Shown: in pieces, positions 9,247-17,996 of the stretch
How the letters are laid out: every line of letters begins with the position of its first letter
Numbering within the stretch: the stretch's first letter is position 1
Assembly: GCA_003994795.1 (NCBI GenBank)
Contig: AP018269.1
Span: 1,925,346 to 1,989,345, forward strand
Origin: Cylindrospermum sp. NIES-4074
GTDB taxonomy: Bacteria > Cyanobacteriota > Cyanobacteriia > Cyanobacteriales > Nostocaceae
Direction of reading: 5' to 3'
Length of the DNA: 64,000 bases
Position numbers and translations under genes: made by a program
The notes under the pieces: model-generated
The model's input: only the letters and a program-made list of their open reading frames with translations
Told to the model about the DNA's origin: nothing
Database searches by the model: none

Positions 9247-9672
9247 ATGGGTTTTATCAAAAAATTAATCGCAGGTATTCTGGGTTTTCTTGCTGGGCTG
9301 TTACCTGGTAAAAAGAAAGGCAACGGTTACTACTTGGAACTAGAAGAACCCGCTACTGAAACCGCACCAGCAGCCTCAAATGGCGTAAAAGCAGCTGCAC
9401 CTGCCCCAGTTGCATCAGCACCCGCACCAACCCCTGCACCAAAAGCGGAAAAAGCCACCAAAGCTAAACCATCAAAAAATGGCAAAGCTGCTAAAGTTGA
9501 ACCAGCCGCAGCGCCAGCAGCAAAACCTGCTGCCCCAAAAACACCAACTGAAACCACCTTTGCACCCAAATATCTTTCTCCTTCGGCTGCAACTTCTAAC
9601 GGTCGTCGGCGTCCAGGGGCAAATATGAGTGCTTATTTAGATTTGGCACGTCAGGTTAAAACTCCTGGGTAA
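9247..9672 (+). CDS. Ala/Pro/Lys-rich small conserved cyanobacterial protein
   Basis: 141 residues. The N-terminus (GFIKKLIAGILGFLAGLLPG) is an amphipathic or membrane-anchoring helix, followed by KKK and the short conserved-looking block NGYYLELEE. The middle (residues 40-115) is a low-complexity Ala/Pro/Lys linker, and the C-terminus has NGRRRPGANMSAYLDLARQVK. I do not know a function. The layout suggests a membrane-attached anchor with a flexible basic arm. Good ribosome-binding site (aggaga) in front of the ATG. Confidence 0.75.
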   Translation: MGFIKKLIAGILGFLAGLLPGKKKGNGYYLELEEPATETAPAASNGVKAAAPAPVASAPAPTPAPKAEKATKAKPSKNGKAAKVEPAAAPAAKPAAPKTPTETTFAPKYLSPSAATSNGRRRPGANMSAYLDLARQVKTPG

Positions 9673-9677
9673 GTTTT

Positions 9678-9716
9678 GAGTGCTGAGTGCTGAGTGCTGA
9701 GTGCTGAGTGCTGAGT
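9678..9716. repeat. Heptanucleotide short tandem repeat (gagtgct)x5
   Basis: Five exact copies of the heptamer gagtgct followed by gagt, six bases after the stop of the Ala/Pro-rich gene. The same heptamer occurs at 17487-17517 and, in reverse complement, at 17902-17996. Such STRR sequences are typical of heterocystous cyanobacteria. Confidence 0.9.
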
Positions 9717-10022
9717 AACCCCATACATGAATCACTGTTTTGGTAATTGGTAATTGGGCATGGGTAATTATTCCCGTGTCCCATTACTTTTTAAGCCATC
9801 TTTAACAAAGAGGATGAGAGGATGAACAGGATTTATTTGAGAATAAATCTCTTGCAAAAGTCAATATTATGAAAATTAAACCACAGATAAACACAGATAA
9901 ACACAGATGATTTCTCGATGCTTATCATAATAAACTAAGACTTTTGCAAGAGGTCTAATGATTAGTATTAATCCTCATCATCCTTAAATCCTTAAATTGT
10001 GATTGTAATTGGGCATGGGTAA
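9717..10022. repeat. Non-coding region carrying a duplicate of the TPR gene 3' end
   Basis: About 60 bases at 9744-9803 (from gtaattgggcatgggtaatt to agccatctttaacaaa) repeat the sequence at 10007-10063, which contains the last codons of the TPR gene. The copies flank about 200 bases containing the dispersed accacagataaacacagat repeat. No gene seen. Confidence 0.6.
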
Positions 10023-11117
10023 TTATTCCCGTGCCTTATTGCTTTTTAAGCCATCTTTAACAAATATGAGTCCACTATATAAATGAAAAGCTGAGTCCCA
10101 ATTAGTCTTTTCTCTACGAAACAGGTGAATGTGAGAAGGGATTTTATCTAGCATTTCTGTTTGATCTAATATTGTTTCTGCAAAAGGCGTGAAATCTGAC
10201 CACACCTTGACTTGAGGAATTTGTTTCTCAATCCAGTTCTGTAAACTATTCCAATTGATTCTGATGGTATTTTGGCTAGCTTGGGGGGCGATTTTTAATC
10301 CTTGCTGAAATTCATAACCGTTGTCATACAGTCGCAAAATGCAACGTCTCTCAGGTAAGTGTAAATCGCAAAATTGAGCATAGTCTTGGGTTTCGATTTT
10401 GCGTTCTAGTTTGCGGCGACTGTTAATATCTACAACTTCCTCAAAAATCGGCAACAGTCCCACAACTCTGGCGGTGACTTCTGACCAGTCAAAGGTAAGG
10501 GAACCAAGTTGATTTGCTTCGTTGTGGCAAACTACAGTGGCTTTGAAGGTAGATTCTGAGAAATATCGGATATGAAATACTTGAATTTCCTGAATTTGCG
10601 TTGTTCTGGCCCAGAAGCAAGGAATGCCAGCCTGTTGTAGCTGTGTCCCATAAAATTTGAGTTCTCCCGCTTGTCCTGTGCGGTATAATCTCCAGCCGCG
10701 ACTGGGTAGTGTTAGCCGCGCGGTGTAGGGGTCTAGCTGCATAATTTGGGCGAATTTTTGAGCAGCTACGGTTTTATCTTCGCTACTCAGGGGTTCTAAA
10801 ACTAGTACGCCTGGTTCAGTATTATTGGGTTCAGCGGTTGCTTGGGCGATCGCTCTTTGTTTTTCTTCTTGCTCAATTTCTTGCAGTCTCTGCAAACCTT
10901 GACGTGCCGGCTTCAGGATTTTGGCATTACTCGTACCCTGTAGCAATCGGCGATAAATCTTTTCTGCTTCTTGGCGCTTTCCAGAAACTTCATGCAGCCG
11001 TCCTAGATAAAATTGCACCCAAGGATTTTCCGGTGATTCTATTAATAGCTGTTTGAGTAATTTGGCAGCTGTTTGATAGTCTTTGCGTTCAAAGGCGATG
11101 GCAACTTGCTCAATCAT
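10023..11117 (-). CDS. Tetratricopeptide-repeat protein
   Basis: 364 residues. The N-terminal 75 residues contain two TPR-like helical hairpins (AIAFERKDYQTAAKLLKQLL, then WVQFYLGRLHEVSGKRQEAEKIYRRLL). The rest, from residue 100, is an uncharacterised cyanobacterial domain with many aromatic residues and no signal peptide or membrane helix. Function unknown; TPRs point to protein-protein contacts. It follows rsmE on the same strand with the two genes only 32 bases apart. Confidence 0.75.
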   Translation of the reverse strand: MIEQVAIAFERKDYQTAAKLLKQLLIESPENPWVQFYLGRLHEVSGKRQEAEKIYRRLLQGTSNAKILKPARQGLQRLQEIEQEEKQRAIAQATAEPNNTEPGVLVLEPLSSEDKTVAAQKFAQIMQLDPYTARLTLPSRGWRLYRTGQAGELKFYGTQLQQAGIPCFWARTTQIQEIQVFHIRYFSESTFKATVVCHNEANQLGSLTFDWSEVTARVVGLLPIFEEVVDINSRRKLERKIETQDYAQFCDLHLPERRCILRLYDNGYEFQQGLKIAPQASQNTIRINWNSLQNWIEKQIPQVKVWSDFTPFAETILDQTEMLDKIPSHIHLFRREKTNWDSAFHLYSGLIFVKDGLKSNKARE

Positions 11118-11149
11118 TACTTTGCGTCTTTGCGTGAGATATAAATCAT

Positions 11150-11857
11150 TTATACTTCACAAGCTGCTGCTATTAAGGATATAGCTACTATTGGCGCTGT
11201 AACTGCCCTGAGAATGCGGCGGCCCAGAGAAACTGGCTGAAATCCAGAGGCGATCGCATTTTCAATTTCTGTCTCCGTCCATCCACCTTCTGGGCCAATG
11301 GCAATGACAATCTCACCGGAGACGCTATTGATGCTATTTCTTAAATGCGGATATTCACCACGAGCTTCACAAATATAACGCTGATTCTCCACACCAGCTT
11401 TAATTGCCGTGCTAAAAGCCTCTGGTTCTAAAATTGTGGGTACAAAAGAGCGCTCTGATTGTTCGGCGGCTTCTGCGGCAATGCGCCGCCAGCGTTCGAG
11501 TTTTTGGGGGCTAGGATTGAGTAAAGTGCGATCGCTCAACACCGGCGCAATACAAGTTACTCCCAACTCTGTACAACTCCGCACCACTTCATCAAAGCCA
11601 TTGCCTTTGGGTAAAGCCACCATCAGCGTAATTGTCACAGGTAACTCAGTTTTTACCGAAAGCGATTCTAAAACCTGCCCTTGTTCCCCTGCTAACTGCG
11701 CTAACCAACATTTACCCACACCATCCATCGCCATAAAGCGATCGCCATCACGCAAGCGCAACACCCGCCCCAGATAGTGTAATTGCTGTGGTGTCAACAA
11801 AATTTGGTCTTCTTGGAGTTGATTTGGGGCGATCGCAATTCTTTGCAGTTGAGACAT
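11150..11857 (-). CDS. rsmE: 16S rRNA (uracil-1498-N3)-methyltransferase RsmE
   Basis: 235-residue SPOUT methyltransferase that methylates U1498 of 16S rRNA using S-adenosylmethionine. Recognised by the PUA-like N-terminal part (HYLGRVLRLRDGDRF), the segment LMVALPKGNGFDEVVRSCTELGV, and the C-terminal knot motifs IAIGPEGGWTETEIENA and SLGRRILRAVTAPI. The frame is open further upstream to 11995, but the ATG at 11857 (MSQLQRIAI) gives the usual family length and the upstream extension has no family similarity. Probably co-transcribed with the TPR gene. Confidence 0.93.
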   Translation of the reverse strand: MSQLQRIAIAPNQLQEDQILLTPQQLHYLGRVLRLRDGDRFMAMDGVGKCWLAQLAGEQGQVLESLSVKTELPVTITLMVALPKGNGFDEVVRSCTELGVTCIAPVLSDRTLLNPSPQKLERWRRIAAEAAEQSERSFVPTILEPEAFSTAIKAGVENQRYICEARGEYPHLRNSINSVSGEIVIAIGPEGGWTETEIENAIASGFQPVSLGRRILRAVTAPIVAISLIAAACEV

Positions 11858-12142
11858 TAGATTGTAGTTTTTTGTCAATGTTTTTATTACCTTAACAACC
11901 TTCAATAAACGGCTCTTCCAGACTGGGTATGATAATTTAATACTATAAAAATGCTGAAAACATTGATTTAACAATGCTTCACAAATATAAAACAACCGAG
12001 CTAATAAAAATATATTTTGATTTTATTGAATCCCTTGCTATCTAATAAATTTAAGCTAATATTAGTATTAGTTTTTCATAGTTATTCTAGGAGAGCTAAT
12101 AATATTTAGGATATACCAGTTTAAAACCATCCTAGTATTGAC

Positions 12143-12406
12143 CTAATGTTTATTATTACCCCCTTTTCCTTTATCACCTTTAATTGCCATAGATATGAGA
12201 ATAATGCCGCTACAGAAAAGTAAAATACTAATTACCCAACTAGCTTTACCTAGATTATAAAACAATGAATAACCACTAAGAAAAATCATAAATATACCAA
12301 CAACAAAAAATCCAAACCTAGAAAAACCTAGAACATCTCGAAAGATGAATTTTAGGACGAATGTTAAAGATTCTTTTACCGCGAACACAAAATCAGTAAA
12401 ACTCAT
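12143..12406 (-). CDS. Small membrane protein, unknown
   Basis: 87 residues with two hydrophobic segments (about 29-50, RFGFFVVGIFMIFLSGYSLFY, and 56-74, WVISILLFCSGIILISMAI) and a basic Gly/Lys/Asn tail. I do not recognise a family. It stands alone and is preceded on its strand by a perfect hairpin at 12435-12476. Confidence 0.6.
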   Translation of the reverse strand: MSFTDFVFAVKESLTFVLKFIFRDVLGFSRFGFFVVGIFMIFLSGYSLFYNLGKASWVISILLFCSGIILISMAIKGDKGKGGNNKH

Positions 12407-12434
12407 AAACTCACCTGTGTATAAAGTAGGGATT

Positions 12435-12476
12435 CAGTTAGGTCGAGGGAGATCATACTCTCCCTCGACCTAACTG
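12435..12476 (-). terminator. Perfect 18-bp hairpin
   Basis: Arms 12435-12452 and 12459-12476 pair perfectly over 18 bases, around the 6-base loop tcatac. It lies 45 bases beyond the stop of the histidine phosphatase gene and 29 bases before the start of the small membrane protein. It is probably a terminator or processing hairpin for the former; no T-run follows, so termination is not assured. Confidence 0.6.
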
Positions 12477-12520
12477 TACTCCAAATAGCGGAATTTTTAA
12501 TCAATCGTTGCTATACCCCA

Positions 12521-13159
12521 TTATGTTCCTGGACGAGAGCGAATATGATCGGGTAGATGATGGCGATCGCCTAATATTTCTAACAAAGGGCCATTAACGT
12601 CAAATTTAACCATACTTACCGACGCGACCAAAATATTCACCCGATAGCGATAGCGTCCCAAATCAATTCCCAGTAAACTGCAAAGCATAATCCGAATTGT
12701 GGCTTTATGGGAAACTACTAAAACATTACCTTGGGGATGTTTTTCTTGAATTTCAGCAATTACAGGCATAGAACGGTTAGCAATATCTACCGCAGTTTCT
12801 CCGCCTAGCGGTGCATTCCAAGCCGGTTCTGTCACCCATTTTAGATAGTTTTCTGCGTAATTCTCTTGGGCAAACGATTTACTCTTGCTTTCCCATTCGC
12901 CGTAACTACCTTCTCTAAGTCCGTCACGCAACTGCATATCCATACCGATAGCATCACAAAATGGCTTGGCAGTTGCTATTGTGCGCTTCATCGGGCTAAC
13001 ATAAACCGCTTCCCACTTCAATTTTTGATAAACATCGGCAAAACTGGATGCCATCTGCATTCCTTCTTTTGTCAACTCCGCATCAGTTTTACCGCAGAAA
13101 TTACCACTCTGACTAAAAGTAGTTTCTCCATGTCGCAGTAAATATAAATTGAGTGTCAT
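12521..13159 (-). CDS. Histidine phosphatase (phosphoglycerate-mutase-like)
   Basis: 212-residue member of the histidine phosphatase superfamily. LYLLRHGET carries the phospho-accepting RHG motif at the N-terminus, MKRTIATAKPF and GLREGSYGEWE are family motifs, and VVSHKATIRIM supplies the second catalytic His. Members include alpha-ribazole phosphatase and GpmB-type enzymes, and the substrate cannot be assigned. The frame extends upstream to 13213, but the ATG at 13159 (MTLNLYLLRHG) is the family start. Confidence 0.88.
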   Translation of the reverse strand: MTLNLYLLRHGETTFSQSGNFCGKTDAELTKEGMQMASSFADVYQKLKWEAVYVSPMKRTIATAKPFCDAIGMDMQLRDGLREGSYGEWESKSKSFAQENYAENYLKWVTEPAWNAPLGGETAVDIANRSMPVIAEIQEKHPQGNVLVVSHKATIRIMLCSLLGIDLGRYRYRVNILVASVSMVKFDVNGPLLEILGDRHHLPDHIRSRPGT

Positions 13160-13307
13160 AGCTTGTATTGCGATTGGGATAAAGGAGTTTAGGCAAAAAT
13201 AAAATACCATCAATCTCGCAATCGAGTGTGTGACACTAGGACAAAGTAATCAACCAAAAAAGTCAATCAAGCACAAACGTGTTTCATAGCTGGCGACTAA
13301 CTCAACA

Positions 13308-13335
13308 AAAACTCCCCTATTCACAGGGGAGTTTT
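13308..13335 (-). terminator. Rho-independent terminator after sir
   Basis: Stem aaaactcccct/aggggagtttt (11 bp, loop 6) 49 bases beyond the sir stop. On the - strand it ends in TTTTT, so it fits a terminator for sir. Confidence 0.75.
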
Positions 13336-13383
13336 ATGAAAAGTTTGGTTTGATAGACAGGCTGGAAATTAGATTATTAAATA

Positions 13384-15297
13384 CTACAGATTTTGAAAGT
13401 ATTTATCTAACGCCTCATGTACCAAATCAGTCATTGGCTTATCTTGCTTTGCTGCTGCTTCCTTCAATTGCAAATAGACATCATCTCGCAAACTCACCCG
13501 ATGGCGTGATCTACCTGAACCGTTGGCGATTTCGGGTTCGTAAGTGTCGGTAAATTCGCGGATGGCTTTAAAACCGACGCGATCGCAAAAATCACCAAAA
13601 CTTTCTCTAGATTGACGCGATTTTTTAAAGAAGACAAAAATCGGTTCTAAAAAGCTTTCTATCTCATCGTGATGCAGCTTTTCTGTGTAAGCTTTTGCCA
13701 AGCGTGTCTGATCTGGTGAACCCCCTAGCCAAACTTGGTAAGATTCCGGCGCACTACCCACAAAACCTAATTCTGCCATGTAAGGACGAGCGCAGCCATT
13801 AGGGCAGCCTGTCATCCTTACCACAAAATGCTGTTTTTGTAAACCCAATTTATCTAACAAAGCGCGAATTCTTTCTAAAATACCTGGTATTGCCCTTTCT
13901 GATTCGGTAATAGCCAAGCCGCAAGTGGGCAAAGCAGGGCAAGCCATCGACAACCGTGTTAAAGGTGCAATTTTACCAGGGTCAGCCTGAACGCCGCGAA
14001 TATCTAGAATGTCTTGAATGGCTTGCTTGTTTTCTGGTGCAATTTCGTAAAGAATCAGGTTTTGGTTGGGTGTGAGGCGGATGGGTAAGTTAAATTGCTC
14101 AACAATTTCCCGCAAGGCGGTTTTCAGTTGAAACGAACCTTCGTCCTTCACCCGACCATTATCGATGGAAATGCCTAAAAACAAATTGCCATCACCTTGT
14201 TCATTCCAACCAAGGTAGTCCTGATATTTAAACTTGGGCAGAGTTTTAAAAGGTTCGACTGCTTTACCAAAATATTCTTCAACTTGGGTGCGGAACTTAT
14301 CGACGCCCCAGTCATTGATTAGATATTTTAATCTGGCGTGACGACGGTCGGTGCGATCGCCATAATCTCTCTGAGTGGCAACAATCGCTTTCACTAAATC
14401 GTAAACGTCATCTTTCGCCACATAGCAAATCGGATCGGCGATTCTGGCAAAGGTTTCTTCTTTATTGTGTGTCCGTCCTAAACCGCCACCAGCAAAGATA
14501 TTAAAGCCTTGCAGTTCTCCCTTTTTGTTGGTGATTACCACCAAAGTCAGGTCTTGGGAATACAAATCAACCGAATTATCTCCAGGCACAGTCACGCAAA
14601 CTTTAAATTTGCGGGGCATATAGTGAGTGCCATAAATCGGTTCTTCGTTGTCATGGATAATGGTGCCAGTACCATTACGCTGCCGTGCTGCTTTGACTTC
14701 TGGGTGTTCTTCAGCGCTAATGGCTTTTTCCCCATCTAACCAAATTTCGTAATAAGCGCCTGTTTGCGGTGATAGCAAGTCAGCGATATTTTGGGCATAT
14801 TCCCAAGCATATTGGTAGTCTGGGCGATTTTTTAAGGGGACTGGTGGCGCCATGACGTTGCGGTTGATGTCACCACAAGCGCCCAAGGTCGAACCTAAAT
14901 TTTTAACAATGGAAGCGATCGCTGATTTCAGGTTTTTCTTTAAAATTCCGTGTAGCTGGAACCCTTGACGGGTGGTGGCTCGTAACGTATGATTGCCAAA
15001 TTCATCAGCCAGCTTGTCTAAGGCCAAATATAGCTGCGGTGGTACTAACCCACCAGGATTTTTTGTCCGCAGCATCATCTGGTAATCTTTTTCTTGCCCC
15101 TTAACACGATTGTCACGGTTATCTTGTTGATAAGATCCGTGAAACTTCAGAATTTGGATCGCATCTTCGGTAAAATGGGTTGTATCCTGAAGGATTTCGG
15201 TGGCTACAGGTTCACGTAAAAAATTACTATTTTCCTTGATTCCTTCTACTTTAGAAGGCTTATGGCTGGAAAGGGGGGAAGGAGCAGATTTAACCAT
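13384..15297 (-). CDS. sir: Ferredoxin-dependent sulfite reductase with C-terminal RHH-like tail
   Basis: 637-residue enzyme reducing sulfite to sulfide with six electrons from ferredoxin, in assimilatory sulfur metabolism in the cytoplasm. The siroheme/4Fe-4S cysteines are visible in ACPALPTCG and [10 protein letters not shown] (around residues 465-515). Substrate-binding segments include the [12 protein letters not shown] block near residue 104 and the [10 protein letters not shown] block. After the reductase core, the last 45 residues ([20 protein letters not shown]... [10 protein letters not shown]) read like a ribbon-helix-helix DNA-binding motif. The gene stands alone with a terminator downstream and start ATG at 15297. 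Confidence 0.95.
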   Translation of the reverse strand: MVKSAPSPLSSHKPSKVEGIKENSNFLREPVATEILQDTTHFTEDAIQILKFHGSYQQDNRDNRVKGQEKDYQMMLRTKNPGGLVPPQLYLALDKLADEFGNHTLRATTRQGFQLHGILKKNLKSAIASIVKNLGSTLGACGDINRNVMAPPVPLKNRPDYQYAWEYAQNIADLLSPQTGAYYEIWLDGEKAISAEEHPEVKAARQRNGTGTIIHDNEEPIYGTHYMPRKFKVCVTVPGDNSVDLYSQDLTLVVITNKKGELQGFNIFAGGGLGRTHNKEETFARIADPICYVAKDDVYDLVKAIVATQRDYGDRTDRRHARLKYLINDWGVDKFRTQVEEYFGKAVEPFKTLPKFKYQDYLGWNEQGDGNLFLGISIDNGRVKDEGSFQLKTALREIVEQFNLPIRLTPNQNLILYEIAPENKQAIQDILDIRGVQADPGKIAPLTRLSMACPALPTCGLAITESERAIPGILERIRALLDKLGLQKQHFVVRMTGCPNGCARPYMAELGFVGSAPESYQVWLGGSPDQTRLAKAYTEKLHHDEIESFLEPIFVFFKKSRQSRESFGDFCDRVGFKAIREFTDTYEPEIANGSGRSRHRVSLRDDVYLQLKEAAAKQDKPMTDLVHEALDKYFQNL

Positions 15298-15525
15298 TAC
15301 ACTTGATATACTTTTTCAATAAGGCATCTATTCAAGCCGAGGCAGCTTTCTTAGCGGCTCTTTTTCGGCTGGTTGAACTCCCGAAATCCTATCGGAATTA
15401 TGAGGAATATTTTAATTTTAACATGGCAAAATGCCAGCTTTGTCAGTGATGCAACACTTAACACTCACCAGCATACTAGATATTTAGTGTAAATAAAAGT
15501 TAACCTTTTTAGCTCTAAAAAGCAG

Positions 15526-15550
15526 ACAAGACTAGATCAACTAGTCTTGT
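15526..15550 (-). terminator. Terminator of the outer-membrane-like gene
   Basis: Stem acaagactag/ctagtcttgt (10 bp, loop atcaa), followed on the - strand by TCTGCTTTTTAG. It lies 35 bases past the stop codon at 15585. Confidence 0.75.
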
Positions 15551-15584
15551 ACTGGTGGACTTGCAACTGCGATGCTGTTCAACT

Positions 15585-16124
15585 TTACTTAAAGCGATAA
15601 CCGATGCCACCATTGATGCTGACAGCAGAAGCAGGGCTATTTTGATAGGCACGAAGACCGACTTTGGCGTTAGTGTAGACGAGGAAGTTATTAGCAACTT
15701 CAGATTCGACGCCAGCACCGACTACTACGGCGTCTCTGTTACCCAAAGGAGTGGGTTTGCCATCTTTTTCTACAAAAGAATAACCACCAGTGATAAAGGC
15801 GTTAGTTCTATTTGCGATCGGCACGTCTAAAGAAAGTTCTGGGATGATCGCACTTGTCTCGTCACTCCAGAGGACGTTACCGCGTACAGAAACTGGTGCA
15901 TTTCCCAATTTCACCCGTGCTGTGAGATTTCCGCCAAAGGTGGCAGCATCGTTGTTTTCTCCGCCGTTGGTAACGCCTGCGGCAATACCAGCACCAACGT
16001 AGCTGGCATCAGTACCCTTTTGTGCTGTCTCGGCAGAAGCTTGACCAGCCGAGAGAACTAAGGGAGAAACTACTAAGGAAGATAATGCAGAAATTGCTAA
16101 AAAAGACTTGATCACCCGTTTCAT
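15585..16124 (-). CDS. Secreted beta-barrel-like outer membrane protein
   Basis: 179 residues from the ATG at 16124. There is a clear Sec signal peptide (MKRVIKSFLAISALSSL... ending at ASA, near residue 32), then alternating Gly/aromatic beta-strand segments (SYVGAGIAAG, FGGNLTARVKL, VSVRGNVLW, AFITGGYSFV, VVVGAGVESEV, LVYTNAKVGL), ending in YRFK with the terminal aromatic Phe seen in outer membrane proteins. A small barrel of the OmpW/OmpA-like porin type is likely; function not known. Stands alone with its own terminator. Confidence 0.8.
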   Translation of the reverse strand: MKRVIKSFLAISALSSLVVSPLVLSAGQASAETAQKGTDASYVGAGIAAGVTNGGENNDAATFGGNLTARVKLGNAPVSVRGNVLWSDETSAIIPELSLDVPIANRTNAFITGGYSFVEKDGKPTPLGNRDAVVVGAGVESEVANNFLVYTNAKVGLRAYQNSPASAVSINGGIGYRFK

Positions 16125-16517
16125 AATTTTGACCAAATATTAGAAGTTGGCTGTTAAATTAAAGGTCGAAAATTGAATAGAAATGTTCCAGATAATTTCT
16201 GGATTTGCTCAAAGGCTTGTTCCTATTATTGCACAGTACCAAAGAGGATATGAGCTATCAAATTTAGGAATAAGCTGTTATATTTACAAGAAATCACCTG
16301 ATTATCCGGCAGTTTCAGAAAAAAGTAGCCGCTTCTTTAACTGGCACAAAACTGAGATTTAAAAGTTAGTCGGAATCCAGTGGATAAAATACCTGAGAAA
16401 ACTACCCTTTGCCAGTTTTTCCTTGAGTAGGAAACATTGTGCTGTAACAGCTATGGCAACAAGTTCTAGAGAAAATCTATAAAGTTAAATTTTGGGAATT
16501 TTCATGGAGATTGCATA
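16125..16517. other. Non-coding divergent intergenic region
   Basis: About 390 bases between the outer-membrane-like gene and the ADP-ribosylglycohydrolase. No ORF, repeat or strong promoter pair stands out. Confidence 0.4.
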
Positions 16518-17459
16518 ATGCTAACCGCTGCAAAAACATTGTCTGGTTTGATGGGTTTGTGTGTCGGTGATGCGTTGGGTGTGCCAGTGGAGTTTACTAG
16601 CCGCGCTGAACGGGTAGCATCTCCGGTGACGACGATGCTAGGTTATGGCACATGGAATCAACCACCAGGAACTTGGTCAGATGACAGTTCCCTGACGTTT
16701 TGCTTGGCAGAAAGTCTTTGTCGAGGATATTCTTTGGATGCGATCGCCAATTCTTTCTGGCGCTGGTACAAGGCAGCTTACTGGACTCCCCGTGGGGATC
16801 TCTTTGATATTGGTAAAACCACCCATGAAGCGATTATGCGCCTGAAACAAGGAGTTCTACCCCATCAGGCAGGGGGTAAGGTGGAAAACAGTAATGGCAA
16901 TGGTTCTTTGATGCGAATTTTGCCAATGGCTTATTGTCACAAAACCTTAACTCTTGAGGAATTGATGGCGCGAGTACATGATGTTTCGGCGATTACCCAC
17001 GGTCATGCGCGATCGCAAATGGCTTGTGGCATTTATATTAGTATTGCAGTGGCGCTACTGGAAGGGGCTGACCCCCAAACAGCTTATATACAAGGATTAA
17101 ACAAGATCCAAACTATTTATTCAATCCGCGAATTTCTGTTAGAAAAACCCCATTTTGGCAGAATCTTTAGTGGTGATATTGCCCAATTGCCAGTGGAAGA
17201 AATTAATTCGGGCGGTTATGTGATTGATACTTTAGAAGCATCCCTGTGGTGTTTGTTAAATAGCTCATCTTACTCGGAAACAGTACTCAAAGCCGTCAAT
17301 TTAGGCGGGGATACGGATACTACCGCTGCGGTGACTGGTGGTTTAGCAGGGATTTATTACGGTGTGGAAAATATTCCTTCAGAATGGATTAACCAACTTG
17401 CCCGCAAACAGGACATTGTTAACTTGGCAACTCGCTTTGCAGCGGCTGTTTACAGCTAA
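16518..17459 (+). CDS. ADP-ribosylglycohydrolase family protein
   Basis: 313 residues of the ADP-ribosylglycohydrolase (DraG/ARH) fold, which removes ADP-ribose from proteins or small molecules using two magnesium ions. Metal ligands are recognisable in GTWSDDSSLTFCLAESL (residues about 52-68) and NLGGDTDTTAAVTGGLAG (about 260-277), and the N-terminal GLCVGDALGVPVEF is typical. The HGHARSQMACGIY segment is also conserved. A DraG role in nitrogenase regulation cannot be claimed from sequence. Start ATG at 16518; stands alone. Confidence 0.92.
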   Translation: MLTAAKTLSGLMGLCVGDALGVPVEFTSRAERVASPVTTMLGYGTWNQPPGTWSDDSSLTFCLAESLCRGYSLDAIANSFWRWYKAAYWTPRGDLFDIGKTTHEAIMRLKQGVLPHQAGGKVENSNGNGSLMRILPMAYCHKTLTLEELMARVHDVSAITHGHARSQMACGIYISIAVALLEGADPQTAYIQGLNKIQTIYSIREFLLEKPHFGRIFSGDIAQLPVEEINSGGYVIDTLEASLWCLLNSSSYSETVLKAVNLGGDTDTTAAVTGGLAGIYYGVENIPSEWINQLARKQDIVNLATRFAAAVYS

Positions 17460-17486
17460 TCAAGTAAGTTTTTAGCTGTATAGCAA

Positions 17487-17996
17487 AGTGCTGAGTGCTG
17501 AGTGCTGAGTGCTGAGTATAAACCCAGTTGCTTCAAGGCTTTGAGGAATCAACACCGTCCTAACTACCGAGAAGGTTGCTATATCATGTCTGAGGGCTGG
17601 TAATGGGTACTATTCAGGAGTGCTGAGGAGCCAGCGCCGTGGGCGGGTTTCCCGACTTGTACTCCTACGGAGAAGCAAGCTACGCGCAGCGTCTCGTAGA
17701 GAGGCGACTGGCGTTGCTGAGTAACGAGTGCTGAGTCAACAAAGCAATAATTGTACTCAGCATTAAATCAGCAGGAGAGCAAGTACCTTTAGGTATGGAG
17801 AAAAAAAAGAATTGTGTCGAGATTGCTGGCAAAGAAACCGGAGCCTCTCCGGCTCCGCACAAAGCGTCCTTATTACAATCCTCCCGTTTCGCTACCGGGT
17901 TACTCAACACTCAGCACTCAGCACTCAGCACTCAGCACTCAGCACTCAGCACTCAGCACTCAGACTCAGCACTCAGCACTCAGCACTCAGCACTAA
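17487..17996. repeat. Heptamer STRR arrays in opposite orientations with dispersed repeat between
   Basis: (agtgctg)x4 at 17487-17517. The reverse complement (cactcag-type) runs for about 13 units at 17902-17996, with one unit shortened to six bases near 17964. Single copies lie near 17714-17735. Between them, 17640-17712 has the palindromic string gctacgcgcagcgtctcgta, a dispersed repeat style common in Nostoc. The second array reaches the end of the next gene. No gene seen. Confidence 0.85.
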
